In this document: positions 32,323 through 62,075 of the stretch, piece by piece
Position numbering within the stretch: the first letter of the stretch is position 1
How the letters are laid out: the number at the start of each line of letters is the position of its first letter
Assembly (NCBI RefSeq): GCF_037975245.1
Contig: NC_092566.1
Span: 14,121,001 to 14,185,000 of the forward strand
DNA from: Apostichopus japonicus
Lineage: Eukaryota > Echinodermata > Holothuroidea > Aspidochirotida > Stichopodidae
Length of the DNA stretch: 64,000 nt
Direction: 5' to 3'
The notes under the pieces: generated by a model
Told to the model about the DNA's origin: nothing
What the model saw: only the letters and a program-made list of their open reading frames with translations
The model's database searches: none
Made by a program: the position numbers and the translations under genes

Positions 32323-33576
32323 TCATTTATTCAAAGCGTTTTGATTGACTAAATTGAATGCATACATTTGTCCAGATGTCCACGTCGTCATCAGTAGTTT
32401 CGATGTTTTTCCAGTATCTTGTGTCGTTATCCATCCGGAGTCCGTGTAATTTGATATCGCACTTAATATACTACGGCCATCTTGGCTATACTGAGTAATT
32501 ATTGAATCCTGTTCACATTTGAACCAGGTCTCCTTCCACAAAATATAGACGAATCCATTCTTATCTGCGCAAATACTAACAGGTTCTTTGCATCTATTAC
32601 CGGCTGGTTTCGGGAATTCGTAAAGTAATTCTCCTTCTAGAGTAAGAGCGCATGCGCTTTGACCATCCCTATCGCATACTAAAAGGTTCCCTCCGCCGAC
32701 AGAGAGATCAAACGGCCATTTGATTTTCGTGGGCAGTCGCACGGTTCGCAAATAATTTAAGTTACTATCGAGGACGTAGACATCTCTACTCTTGTAACAT
32801 CCAACAAAGATGTGGCTGTTTGCTTTATCGTATCCTATACACCTGACACCACGACCAGCAGGCCAATTGGTAGCGATATCTTTGATGTTCCTCTTTTCGT
32901 ATGTACCATCTCTTACATCAAATAGACCAACCTCATCTGGGTCACAAGCAATTGCAACTCGGTAGTCTTTAAAGCTGGTGCAGAAACACGGAGATGTGGA
33001 GAAACTGGTTTGCCTCGCTTCTAGTATCCTTTGAACTAGAACTTTACCGTCCATGTTAACAACAGATATGTGAGCTTGTTTATCTGTCGCGTCTCCAGTA
33101 ACAACGATGGTACCATTTGCGGTACAAGTCATCCCACGGATGTACCATCCACTTCCTTTTATACCGTCAACATCAACCACCCACTCATCCTGGTCCGACA
33201 GTCTAACGTCGTATGTTTTGATGTACTTACGATATGGCAAGTTACTATGTTCACCACTGGTTTCCTTCAGATGGTTGCTAGTAGAGTCACTTTGACCATC
33301 TTTTAATGATCTCTTTACTTGAATATCATCGATGATTTCGTCCATGTAGTAATCCTTGGGAAACCCTTCAACTCCTTCGTTAGGGATATCAACCTGCTTC
33401 TTGCAGAGTGGACATACCAACACTCCTTGGTTTTGTGTTATTAATTGCTCCAAGCAGTCTGCACAGTATCGATGAAAGCAAGGTAACTGCCTGGGGTTCT
33501 TATATTCCTCGAAGCAAACGCTGCACTGGCAGAGTCTTTCATCCATGTCCTCCAGGATAGATAAGGGGGAAGCCAT
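32323..33576 (-). CDS. RING finger and beta-propeller (TRIM/NHL-like) protein, single coding exon
   Basis: The first ATG gives 417 residues (MASPLSILEDMDERL). An N-terminal C3HC4 RING is complete: C18-x2-C21, C33-x-H35-x2-C38-x2-C41, C55-x2-C58. The RING predicts E3 ubiquitin ligase activity. No B-box zinc pattern or long coiled coil follows. Residues from about 115 to the end are repeated beta-strand blades of the NHL/SMP-30 kind (GMTCTANGTIVVTGD, AIACDPDEVGLFD, IFVGCYKSRDVYVLD, LLVCDRDGQ, VSICADKNGFVYIL), usually a substrate or RNA-binding propeller. Layout is that of a TRIM2/3/56/71-type protein without its middle. The open frame extends two codons upstream to a TTG, but ATG at 33576 is the natural start. 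A splice acceptor (tttatttcag) lies 10 bases before it. Confidence 0.85.
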   Translation of the reverse strand: MASPLSILEDMDERLCQCSVCFEEYKNPRQLPCFHRYCADCLEQLITQNQGVLVCPLCKKQVDIPNEGVEGFPKDYYMDEIIDDIQVKRSLKDGQSDSTSNHLKETSGEHSNLPYRKYIKTYDVRLSDQDEWVVDVDGIKGSGWYIRGMTCTANGTIVVTGDATDKQAHISVVNMDGKVLVQRILEARQTSFSTSPCFCTSFKDYRVAIACDPDEVGLFDVRDGTYEKRNIKDIATNWPAGRGVRCIGYDKANSHIFVGCYKSRDVYVLDSNLNYLRTVRLPTKIKWPFDLSVGGGNLLVCDRDGQSACALTLEGELLYEFPKPAGNRCKEPVSICADKNGFVYILWKETWFKCEQDSIITQYSQDGRSILSAISNYTDSGWITTQDTGKTSKLLMTTWTSGQMYAFNLVNQNALNK

Positions 33577-33586
33577 GTTCAATATA

Positions 33587-34571
33587 CTGAAATAAAAGTG
33601 AAAAAAAAAGACTCTTGGTTATTACGTAAACTGAAGAAAGTATAACCACAGAGTTATATCAGATAAAATATAAAGGTATACTCAGATTCATAAGTTAGTT
33701 GCTAAGCATTTGATAGCCATAAAAAATTTACTATAACTGAATCTTCCAATAATAAACATCTCAGGCACTTAATTTAAGTGAAAAGTCACTAGCTTTGATT
33801 TCAGGGGGGAAATCACATGTTACCTCCAATCCTTCCAGCACAATGGATCATCTGTGCGTGTCGTGGCCACAATTTTCAGTTTCTTGAATATTTGTTTTTC
33901 GCCACTAAATGACACTCTTTAGTTACAATCTTTCTGAATTCTTCAACAGCATAGCCTAACCATTCAAATACGATTTTATGCCCCTCTTCTTAATTATACA
34001 ACAAAAGGGCACTTCTGAAATAACAAAATGAAACACGAGGAACTGGTTTTATCAAAAGGTGCACTTCTTATCATTGACAATGAAAAAAGGCACTCTTGAG
34101 ATTTTTTTTTTCTCACAAAAGTAGAGTTGGGACAGTGGCCCCTATTTCCTTCTCTCCGTCTTCCCAGTCGTAAGGTAAGGTGAAGAATCTTCTGCGATTC
34201 CAAATACAATCTTCAAGTTTAAACCGGTAGCTATATTGAACATATACATGTATCGCTGACACAACTTCCTGGCAGCTATATATTCGACTTTGTATTTCTT
34301 GTTTTACCAAATTTGGATGTACGAAGAAATTCAATAACTTGAAAACTACACTATACTCTGAAAGAGGACTGTTCGTAAATATCAATAAACCTTTTGGTTT
34401 TACATTCTACTTGATTGCACTTGGTTGTTGTGATGGAGCAACAACCAAACGTGACTGATGTATATGTATATATATGTATTCGAACAGGTAGCAACTTGCA
34501 ATTGACATGTGCACAGCTTCATGTGTTAGCTATATTCAATAAATTCATACTGTTAATGCAGAAATACTCAC
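33587..34571 (-). other. Candidate 5' UTR intron of the RING gene
   Basis: On the minus strand a T-rich acceptor (acttttatttcag) ends at 33587, ten bases before the ATG. A strong donor (CG|GTGAGTAT) is found at 34571. The pairing is a guess; other upstream donors are possible. No coding region is seen inside. Confidence 0.35.
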
Positions 34572-34573
34572 CG

Positions 34574-37266
34574 TTTGCTTTCTCCTTGCCTTTCGTGGAA
34601 AAACACTGGCCTGAATGACTGATCGAGAAACAGTTTTCCGGCTTTCAAATCTGACACCAACCGTTCCTTTTCTTGGTTGGGGCGTTGAATTAGGACTTTA
34701 ATACCATGTACACTATACAGTCAGCGGATAGGCACATATATGTTATGTCTATATATATATGCATACAATCAGTACACAACGGTAACTTGTATCATAAGCG
34801 TACCAAGCGTATAGTAGATCATATCGAATTTCCAAACAATGTAAACAATTTGATATCTCATCAGGCGGACTTTGAAATTTGTTTTGTCTGCAAATCGTTA
34901 TATATACTCCTGGTACCTCAAGTACTGTTTAAATTAATATTTTGCATTGTGGTCAGGGGGAAGGTCGTGTGTTTGATATATGGTGACGCCATATCCGTGA
35001 TATGAAACCTTATAGTACAAAAGTAAGAGTAAGTTTTAATATTCGTTCCACGATGATTATTAAAACATTCGAACTTTCAATGCATGAATTATATAAATTA
35101 ATTGTTCGTCACCAGGAACATTTCGCGAACGAGTGTGCTTTATAAACAACTGCGAACAGCTGTAACTCAGTACTTCGTATATCCACGTCAAATATAAATA
35201 ACGTTCAAGGACTGTATATTTACTTAATGTAATAATTACAACAGGCGTGTACATAAACTAAAAAAAAATATTGTCTGATGTATATGTAAATCTTTCAGTA
35301 AGATCTTAATGTAACTTAATGTAATCTCTAAAACAAATACAGTTATAAATGGAAACTGTTCATTAAACCACTTTTGCGAAACAAGTGCTAATTAGCTAAA
35401 TGACACAAATAACTTAGGTAAAGGGTCAACTGTCGATACCGTTAACTACTAATATGCCATGAAAGATACACAATACGATACATTCAACATGGAAGAATCA
35501 AAGAATGCTTGGATTATGTTATTCGTGATGGTACACGGAAGAACCACCCCCCCCCCTCCGGCTCAAAACTGGTCATTAGATTATTTTGGAATTTAGAATA
35601 ATACAAAGATACGAACGACCGCCATTGTCTCAGAATGCATACCCTGCTTTGCTTTACATGACCGCACCAGTAAAGGCTACGACACTTAAAACAAGAAATT
35701 GATTGTGCCAAAAAAAAAAAGCATCTGTTTTAATTTTACGAGAAATTAGTTATCATTACTAAATGCACTATAAAAGGATCGCACACAAAAAATAATATTG
35801 GATTTCAATCATCAAAATTGACTTTTTATCTTGTTACAGGCCACATCTGTATCACAATCAGTCAGTTGTAAACTACACGTGTGTCTCTTATTAACCCGTG
35901 TAAGCAGTCATAGGGTAGTATTTTGCCAGCATGAGGAGCAAAGCAAAAGACAAATGCTGCCAACCTAGCTGTCTTTAGTGGTGTAGCCAGACAGGGTGAG
36001 GGGAATAGGGGACTTGTACCCAGTCAACATAACGTCGGGTCATATAGAAAGCTTTTGATCCTCTATAATTAACAATGTATCAGCGACACCAGACGTTAAA
36101 GTTTATTAAACGCGCGAAATTTATTTGTGTTTGCGAATGGCCGTTGGATGAACTCGATCACCACATGTCATCGCCATGTGTGATTTATTATTTTCAAATG
36201 ATATTTCCGGTCAGGGTGAAATTGATTGTGGAATTTGGATGGACGAAATTTGAGTTTACAACATTCTTAAGTTGATCATGTATGGTAAATACCAGGCTTG
36301 ACGAATTACGTGACTGTACGCAAAGAGCCCATCACATCCATTGGTTCAACCTTGCGTACAACCGCCAACCACGTAATCAGAGCGGTAGATAGAGACAAAT
36401 TTCAAAATGCCGCCCTCGATTTTTGGTGAGGCAAATTGCGTTACTTATACTGTAAGCTTTCAACATTCAATTCGGTGTAACAGATCAAATATGGCGCTTT
36501 GATGTCGATTACCCACCGACCCGTACATACTTGTCCATTGTCCGCATCTGACTGAGCTGTGTGTCACAAGATTAAACCGAAAATTTAAAAGTTCACACCC
36601 AACACGCCCATGCTACTTTACGACGTGATAAAAAACAAAACAACAACAACAATATTATTACGACAAGTTACTACAGGTGCATGCCCCCATTTTGGATGAA
36701 GGGGGTTTTCAAAATTCGATTGTTTTATTTTCAAAAGGCCAGGGGTCTCGTGTTCCCCATTTTTGGAATCACTTGTAGTTTGACCAGAATTTGTAACAGG
36801 AAAAGTTGGAGGTTGGAAGTTCAAGTTGAGTTACTTAAGTACCTCCAGCTTGTATATTACTGAACAAAAAATATCATCATAGTTCGTTCTTTATTACGAT
36901 AGGGATATTTTGTAATAAGCTGTTTCAGTTTAATCTGTCAGTCGATTCATCGTCATTCAGTTCAAACAAGTTATTTTCATTCACTACCAGTCCTAGCCGC
37001 CTACTTTAATGTAGCTGGTTAACATGTGTGACATGTCTATAACAATTGGAAAGGGCAATCGATAGTAGCTAGAGTCCGTAGAAAGCTTAGTAAACGTTTT
37101 TGTGAATGGCAGTACGTGCGTTTACAGCACGGACGAACGATATGTTATTTGAAACAAATGGTTTTACCAACAAAAAACAAAAAACAAAAAACAGAAAACA
37201 AAAACATATTCAGATACCAATGGCAATGTGTTGCCTTTTTCACGCTTTTTCTTAGAACAATACTAT
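34574..37266. other. Intergenic stretch, no recognisable gene
   Basis: Only short, unremarkable open frames are present. It includes the probable promoter side of the minus-strand RING gene, a C run near 35545, an inverted repeat at about 36305-36378 and an A-rich aaaaac repeat at about 37168-37206. Confidence 0.5.
36305..36378. repeat. Short imperfect inverted repeat
   Basis: ATTACGTG with TGTACGCAA on the left is mirrored by TTGCGTACA and CACGTAAT on the right, a loose stem-loop of about 74 bases. Confidence 0.5.
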
Positions 37267-37533
37267 CCCAGCAAACACAAAAACGTTTTTAAAACGTTAT
37301 TAAAACGTTTCGTCCTTTGTTTTGATAACGTTATTTGTGGTGTAATAAATATGTCACGAAAACGTTTTCAGCTGGCTATTATTTCAAAACCTTTTTTCGT
37401 TAAAACATTATTATAACATGAATATCTCATGAAAACGTTATGCCGACGTTTTTATAACACCACATTAAACGTTATAAAACATATTTTAGAGGCTCTTTTA
37501 CAAATGTTATGATAACGTTTTGTGTTTGCTGGG
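37267..37533. mobile_element. MITE with CCCAGCAAACAC terminal inverted repeats
   Basis: The left end CCCAGCAAACACAAAAACG and the right end CGTTTTGTGTTTGCTGGG are inverted repeats of about 18 bp. The roughly 267-bp interior is full of AACGTT and AAAACGTTAT motifs and has no coding capacity. Short elements with these ends are common in marine invertebrates, as I recall. The flanking AT on each side may be the target duplication. Confidence 0.8.
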
Positions 37534-37640
37534 ATGGGCCTTGGGCCTGCTTTACCTATTGCATATTCACAATGCAACATTTACTGATGACGTCATCAAC
37601 GTCATCGCCTTCGTAACGCTCCACGCAATTACCGTGCCCA

Positions 37641-37682
37641 GGGCTCTATTTCATCAAAGTAACTTTTATGAAATAGAGCCCG
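37641..37682. repeat. Perfect 14-bp inverted repeat (stem-loop)
   Basis: GGGCTCTATTTCAT (37641-37654) and ATGAAATAGAGCCC (37669-37682) are exact reverse complements with a 14-base loop. It is probably the end or core of a small repeat element. Confidence 0.8.
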
Positions 37683-38544
37683 GCTATCAGTCAGAGATTT
37701 ACACACCGTTCTTGGGGTACCTCGCCTTTCACCCAGTTCCAATAACACGGTTCATTATTGTTTTGCCGTCACCTACCTGTTATAGGCCTATTACTATTTT
37801 ACTGCGTTCTATGTATCCGTTCAAATTTCGACTGAAGGATCGCTAGTGGTTTTCTCTTCATCATCTAAATATCTTATCACTTCTATTAAGGAATGAATTT
37901 TCCTTTTTCCATACCACATCCGACATCAATCCAGTGAATCGAAGTGGATCCCGCTAAAACAAGTAGAACAATCCTTGGATGAACAATTTAAATCGCCTAT
38001 ATTGATATGGTCCTACTCGCTATCGCGGAATCATCGCTACTGCACCATCGCTGACCTTGTTTCTACCGATAAGTTAATTCTTTGTATCTGGCGCCCTATC
38101 TGCATGTCTTTGTATTCTTTGTATTCACCTGTAGTCTTAACTGTAGTCTTTGTATTCACCTATTTGTGCTATTCACCTTTATTATCCATATTATTTTGTA
38201 GGATATAGAAATATTATTAATTAAAATACCATACGAAACCTCGTCCATCTTTTCTTTTATGCGTTAACACTCTTGGAAACTCTTTCTGCCGGAATATTTT
38301 TACATGTCGTTTCCGTAACAACTACTGAAAAAATTATGTAATGTTTTGCAGGGCACCAAAGAACTCACATATTGCTCACATGGCAGAGGCACCTGGGAAA
38401 TTACCATTGTTAACAGCGCCACACGTGTAAGATCAGAATAACTGTTTGAGACTAGTACGAGTACGAGTAAAACTAGAGTAGTACTGTAACAGTGTTGTAC
38501 TTGTTAATCGTCGTAATTATTAGCTCAGTCATTCCTTAATTTTT

Positions 38545-56863
<18,319 letters not shown>

Positions 56864-57252
56864 CCCTGGACGGATTCAGCACGTGCTCAGCTCCCCCAGG
56901 GGACCAGAGGCCAAAAAGCATCACACTTTAGCATTATTACATATACTAGTTTTTCATCAGTTTATGCTGTTCAAGCTTTGTTATAAATATTAATGTATTT
57001 GCTCACTAATCTACTGAAAAGCTGACAAAACTCAAAAGTGTGCTTTATAGTTCTCAAAGTTACTCCACAGGTTACCTTTTGTGATGAAGAGTTGATCGCA
57101 TTTGAAAATTGTTAGTTCTATTATTAGAAACAAATTCTTTTACTTAATGGTAATTTGCCAAATTTATGTGGTGGTTTCTTCAGCACATTGCATGCCCTAC
57201 TGCTGCTGATGATGGCCAATCACCTCAAAACTGTAGAGTAATATTGAATAAA
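56864..57252 (+). other. ADH5: ADH5 3' UTR with poly(A) signal AATAAA at 57247-57252
   Basis: A canonical AATAAA lies about 385 bases after the stop. No other gene is seen. Confidence 0.6.
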
Positions 57253-57429
57253 TCATTTTTTTTGGCATGAAAAATTATTGCTAGGAGTATAAGCAATGGA
57301 AATATATATTTCATCTGAAGCCCTCCCAAAGGGAGACTTTCAGGTTTGCAATTACACTCTATGGTTTAAATTAAACTTATTCCTGGTACTTAATCAGCTG
57401 TTCCCAAAACTATGAATTTTTTTAGAAAT

Positions 57430-58016
57430 CTATATGGGTAATCCCCCCTAATGGGTAATCTTGCCCATCCTTTATGGGTAATCCTCCCCATCCTTTATGG
57501 GTAACCTTCCCCATCTTTTATGGGTAATCCTCCCCCCATCCTCCCAGGTATGGGTAATCCTCCCCATCCTCCTATATGGCTAATCCTCCCCATCTTCCCA
57601 GTATGGGTAATCCTCCCCATGCTCCTATATGGGTCATCCCAGTACATGTAATCCTCCCCATCCTCCCAGTACGGGTAATCCTCCCTATCCTATATGGTTA
57701 ATCCTCCCCATCCTCCTGTATGGCTAATCCTCCCCATCTTCCCAGTATGGGTAATCCTCCCCATACTCCTATATGGGTCATCCTCCAGTACATGTAATCC
57801 TCCCCATCCTCCAAGTATGGGTAATCCTCCCCATCCTCCTATATGGTTAATCCTCCCCATCCTCCAAGTATGGTTAATCCTCCCCATCTTCCCAGTATGG
57901 GTAATCCTCCCCATCCTCCCAGTATGGGTAATCCTCCCCATCCTCCCAGTACAGGTAATCCTCCCCATCTTCCCAGTATGGGTAATCCTCCCCATCCTCC
58001 CAGTACGGGTAGGAAT
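57430..58016. repeat. Minisatellite of about 27-bp units, ATGGGTAATCCTCCCCATCC
   Basis: About 20 units with variants (cccatcttcccagt, tatatggttaat). Open frames run through it on both strands (Pro-rich one way, Gly/Met/Ile-rich the other) because units are often multiples of three. It starts just after the ADH5 poly(A) signal. Confidence 0.9.
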
Positions 58017-58474
58017 AGACAACAGTGACTCAGTATTAAAATTACACATTATTTGCTGTGTGTAATGTTTTGCATTTTTCTGTAAACCTACATGAGTGAG
58101 AGGACAACAGGTGGGTTAAAGGTTTCCAAATTTGGGTGTGGAAAGCTGTCATAATTCATGGAAATTCCATGTAAGATTTGGTGGAGAATGTGTGATTTTG
58201 ATACACATTGACACAGATTTGCCAGCTTTCCCCCTCTTTGTCACACATCAGAACATGTTTTCACTGGGGAAAAAGTGTGGAAACTCTTGAACAAAGGTTG
58301 ACACACATGTATGTATGACCTGCTGGTTGTGTGTGTATGACTTTTTGTCTTAGTCAGGTGGCTTAGCAAATTTAACGTTACCGGCCGGACAAAAGTACAA
58401 AATTTGGCATGGAGTTTCTTTTCGACCTATCTATTGATTTTATCCGTGGAACCCACTTTATCGATTCCGATTTT

Positions 58475-58830
58475 TCAAGATGGCGGCCAAAATCCAAGAT
58501 GGCCGCCAGAAAAAAAGGAAATGTCACATATCTGGCTGTAAAAATCAGAAATGAACAAATGAGGGTTCAATTCAGGTATTTCCTGGGTTCGCTGAAACAG
58601 ATGATGGTCATGGCATGTTGCTTGGGCAACCCATTTCCAAGATGGCGGCCAAAATCTAAGATGGCCGCCAGAAAAATAAGGAAATGTCATATATCTGGCT
58701 GTAAAAATCAGAAATGAACAAATGAGGGGTCAATTCAGGTGTTTCCTTGGTCACCAAAACAGACGATGGTCATGACACGTTGCTTGGGTCACCCATTTCC
58801 AAGATGGCGGACAATATAACAGAAAATACA
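58475..58830. repeat. Left-arm tandem repeat, about 162-bp period
   Basis: AAGATGGCGGC recurs at 58477, 58639 and 58801, in units that also contain ATCTGGCTGTAAAAATCAGA and ATGGTCATG. Confidence 0.9.
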
Positions 58831-58950
58831 CTTGTTGTCACTGTTAAAGGTCAGTGGAAGTGTAGACTTGACTTTGAAGATTCTGATTCCTTCTGATTAG
58901 TATTGAAAATCCAACCACCAGACTGACTTTTAGTCGATGCAGTGTGAAAA

Positions 58951-61020
58951 TTAGACAGATTTACTATAACGTAATGTTTTTGGTCCGCCTCCATGCGCAA
59001 CCATGATGTCACTTTGCACGAGGGGTACGACAGCCTCGGCCCTCCAGACGTCCCCATCGAAAACTAGGCGGCATCTGCTGTTCCAGATGTGTCTCCTGAT
59101 GATAGCGGCAAACAACAACAGCAGATCTCTTACCCAGGTTGGGCACACAAGGGGCATCAAACCATCCAAAACAAAATCACTACTAATGGCCCACTGTGTG
59201 CAACCAATAACACCAATAACGAAGGCGTGAAACCATCATTACCACACCAACCGGACAAAGGGACACTCCAGCAAAAGGTGTTGCATCGTCTCGATGGCTT
59301 TACAGCCCACACGGGGACAAATCCCATCACCTAATCGCCACCTGACTAGGCGAAAATGGTTAGTAATGAGGACCCCATGTGCAATCCTCCTCGCCAAGTC
59401 CCGGAGACGGCTATCTAGTGACTTACAACACACAGACCGCCACACATCTGGAGAGATGGCGGTTTGGCAAGCCGACGGGCACACAGGCGCGAGCATTAAA
59501 CATAACACAGAGGGGGCCACGTTCAGCAGAACATCTGGCCCACCCTCTTCGATTCTACGAAGTGAGTCACCAATCTGAGTATACACCCCCGAAGGGCGTG
59601 TCGCCTTTGGCCGGTTATTGGAAAAGGATCCGGGCCAGTGGTGGCGAAAAAGAAGCCCACCCCAGAACCTAACAAAAAAGGCAAAGGGAAACGAGGGATT
59701 CTCAAACGCAACGAAAAAACCTTTCAAAAGGAGAAAGCGCAGTTTAGATGGTAGGTGGACCAAACCATTCCCACCGCTCACGCCGAACGGTCCTTTTGAC
59801 AAGGTTTGGTTTGCGCCTTCCCCAAATGAAATCAGAAATGATCCTCTCCAATCGCACCAAGGCATGATCCGGTGCAGCGATTACCGTACCAGGATACCAA
59901 AGGAGAGTAACAATAAAACGATTAACAACTGTAACCTTCCCAGGGAGGGAGAGCCACCTCCGACTGAATGTGTCGAGCCTTGCCTCCACCTGATCAGCCT
60001 TCTCAGCCCAAGTGGTGGCCTCCGGGGCACCATAACCTAGCCAGATGCCATTTACCCTGATCATGACATCTGACCAAGTAGAATCGAACGGGAGGGATTG
60101 GCCGCGCCAACCTCCTAAACGCAGCCCTTTGGTCTTGGACTTGTTAAGTCTGGCACCAGTAGCCTCTTGGAAGGTGGCCAAAACCTTCGATAAAGGCTTG
60201 AAGTAGGCGAGGTCCGACACAATACAAGTGACGTCATCGGCATATTGCACGCATTTAACTCTAGCCCCACCCGGTACATTGAAGGGTCGAAAACCCAAGC
60301 AACTGTCCAGCAAGGTACTGAGCGTTTCGCTGAAGAGAACATACAACCCAACATACAAGAGGGGACAACCCTGACGGACTCCCCTTCGAACCGGGAAGGG
60401 ACCAGAAGTTAATCCGTTAACAGTGACCATGCTCGTGACGTCCTTATATAGTAACCAGACCCAACGAATAAACACTGAGTTCAATCCGAAGGACTCAAAG
60501 GATCTGAACAGAAAGTCGTGATCTACCATGTCAAAGGCCTTCTCCTGGTCCAAGGAGACCAGTGCACATGGCAAATCACTTTAACAAACTCTATCAAGTC
60601 TCTCATCAATCAGAGGTCATGTTGAATACACTTGCCTCGCACAGCACAAGTCTGGAGAGGACCTACAATATATCCGGCATCACATCCTCTAAGCGATTTC
60701 CTAATGCTTTGGCCAGGATTTTGTAGTCCACATTTAACAGCGTTATTGGACGCCTAGTAGGGTCCAAAGGGTCTCCCGACGTTGGGAGGAGAACAATATT
60801 TCCAGCCCGCTGTGTTTGGCTCATGTTATTTAACTGGAAAGCGGTAGCGAACACGTCTCTCAAGTCCCCACCGAGAACCTCCCAGAAGGTCCTATAGAAC
60901 TCAGCAGTGAGGCCATCGGGACCGGGGGACTTTCCCTTCTTTATCGCTGCTACCGCTGTTCAGAGCTCACCAACGGAGAGATTCGAACCCAAGCTATCGT
61001 TTTTACTCTGATGGGGGGGG
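58951..61020 (-). pseudogene. Decayed non-LTR retrotransposon (L1/Tx1-like) reverse transcriptase
   Basis: Read on the minus strand in broken frames. From right to left: KKGKSPGPDG-type start near 60940, RRPITLLNVDYKILAKALGN (about 60730), a gap with stops near 60600, LDQEKAFDMVDHDFLF (polymerase motif with catalytic D, about 60550), GVRQGCPL (about 60380), QYADDVTCIV (catalytic YADD, about 60240), then after a frameshift near 59750 the C-terminal KLRFLLLKGFFVAFENPS and RPKATRPSGVY, a Cys/His end (CPRVGCKAIETMQHLLLECP) and WNSRCRLVFDG (about 59080). The 5' half, with any endonuclease, is missing. It occupies the middle of the fold-back element. Confidence 0.85.
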
Positions 61021-61544
61021 GGGGGGGGGGGCTTTGTCTATACCAGACAACAAGTCTTCCTGGAGATCCTCGCTAACAGCAGCCCTGGAGTACAGGTTCA
61101 AAAAGAACGACCTAAATACCTCAAATGACTAGTGACCTGACTTAGCGTGTGTTGTTCGCAGAATTGACGTTGTGTTTATGAAGGGTACACAATCGTACAA
61201 AATCTTTCCAAAGAGTCGGTATTCACATCTGGTCGGTTTTCCCTCAAGTTACCCTTTATATAGTTGACTCAATGTAATCAGTCTAACATGACACTTGTAA
61301 CTCCCATATAATAACGGGCTTTGCGACAGTGTCTATCCACTGTCGATCACACCTCAAAGTTCCCCAATAAGTCCTTAGTGGCTTCCTGAGCCAAAGTGAC
61401 ACAATTAGAATACCAGCCATAACATACAGTCAGGGTGCTAGCCCAGTTTCATTTACACGTTTGAGGACGGAAGGTTTGATGGTCCCGATCAGTAAAGCGC
61501 ACAGGGGGTCTGGGGAATAAATATATATGAAATTTCCTTTTTTT

Positions 61545-62075
61545 TTTCAGGCGGCTATCTTTTGGATTCTGGCCGCCATATTGGAAGTGGTTGGCCCAAG
61601 CAACATGCCATCCCCCATCATCTGTTTCAGTGAGCCCGGAAACACCTTAATTGACCCCTCATTTGTTCATCTCCGATTTTTACAGCCAGATATATGACAT
61701 TTCCTTTTTTCTGGGGCCATCTTGGATTTTGGCCGCCATCTTAGAAGTGGGTTACTCAAGCAACATGCCATGACCATCATCTGTTTCAGTGACCCCGGAA
61801 ACACCTGAATTGACCCCTCATTTGTTCATCTCCGATTTTTACAGCCAGATATATGACATTTCCTTTTTTTTTCTGGCGGCCATCTTGGATTTTGGCCGCC
61901 ATCTTGGAAGTGGGTTACTCAAGCAACATGCCATGACCATCATCTGTTTCAGTGACCCCTGAAACACCTGAATTGACCCCTCATTTGGTCATCTCCGATT
62001 TTTACAGCCAGATATATGACATTTCCTTTTTGTTCTGGCGGCCATCTTGGATTTTGGCCGCCATCTTGGAAAATC
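61545..62075. repeat. Right-arm tandem repeat, about 160-bp period
   Basis: About four units in inverted orientation to the left arm, each with GATTTTGGCCGCCATCTTGG and GATTTTTACAGCCAGATATA. The innermost copy is the most diverged. Confidence 0.9.

Noticed and set aside
57690-58065. Proline-rich and Gly/Met-rich frames of about 120 codons
   Set aside because: Both come from the 27-bp-type minisatellite and are mutually antisense.
59294-60040. Plus-strand frames of about 95-140 codons
   Set aside because: They are antisense to the LINE polymerase, whose minus-strand motifs (YADD, LLNVDYKILAK) are clear.
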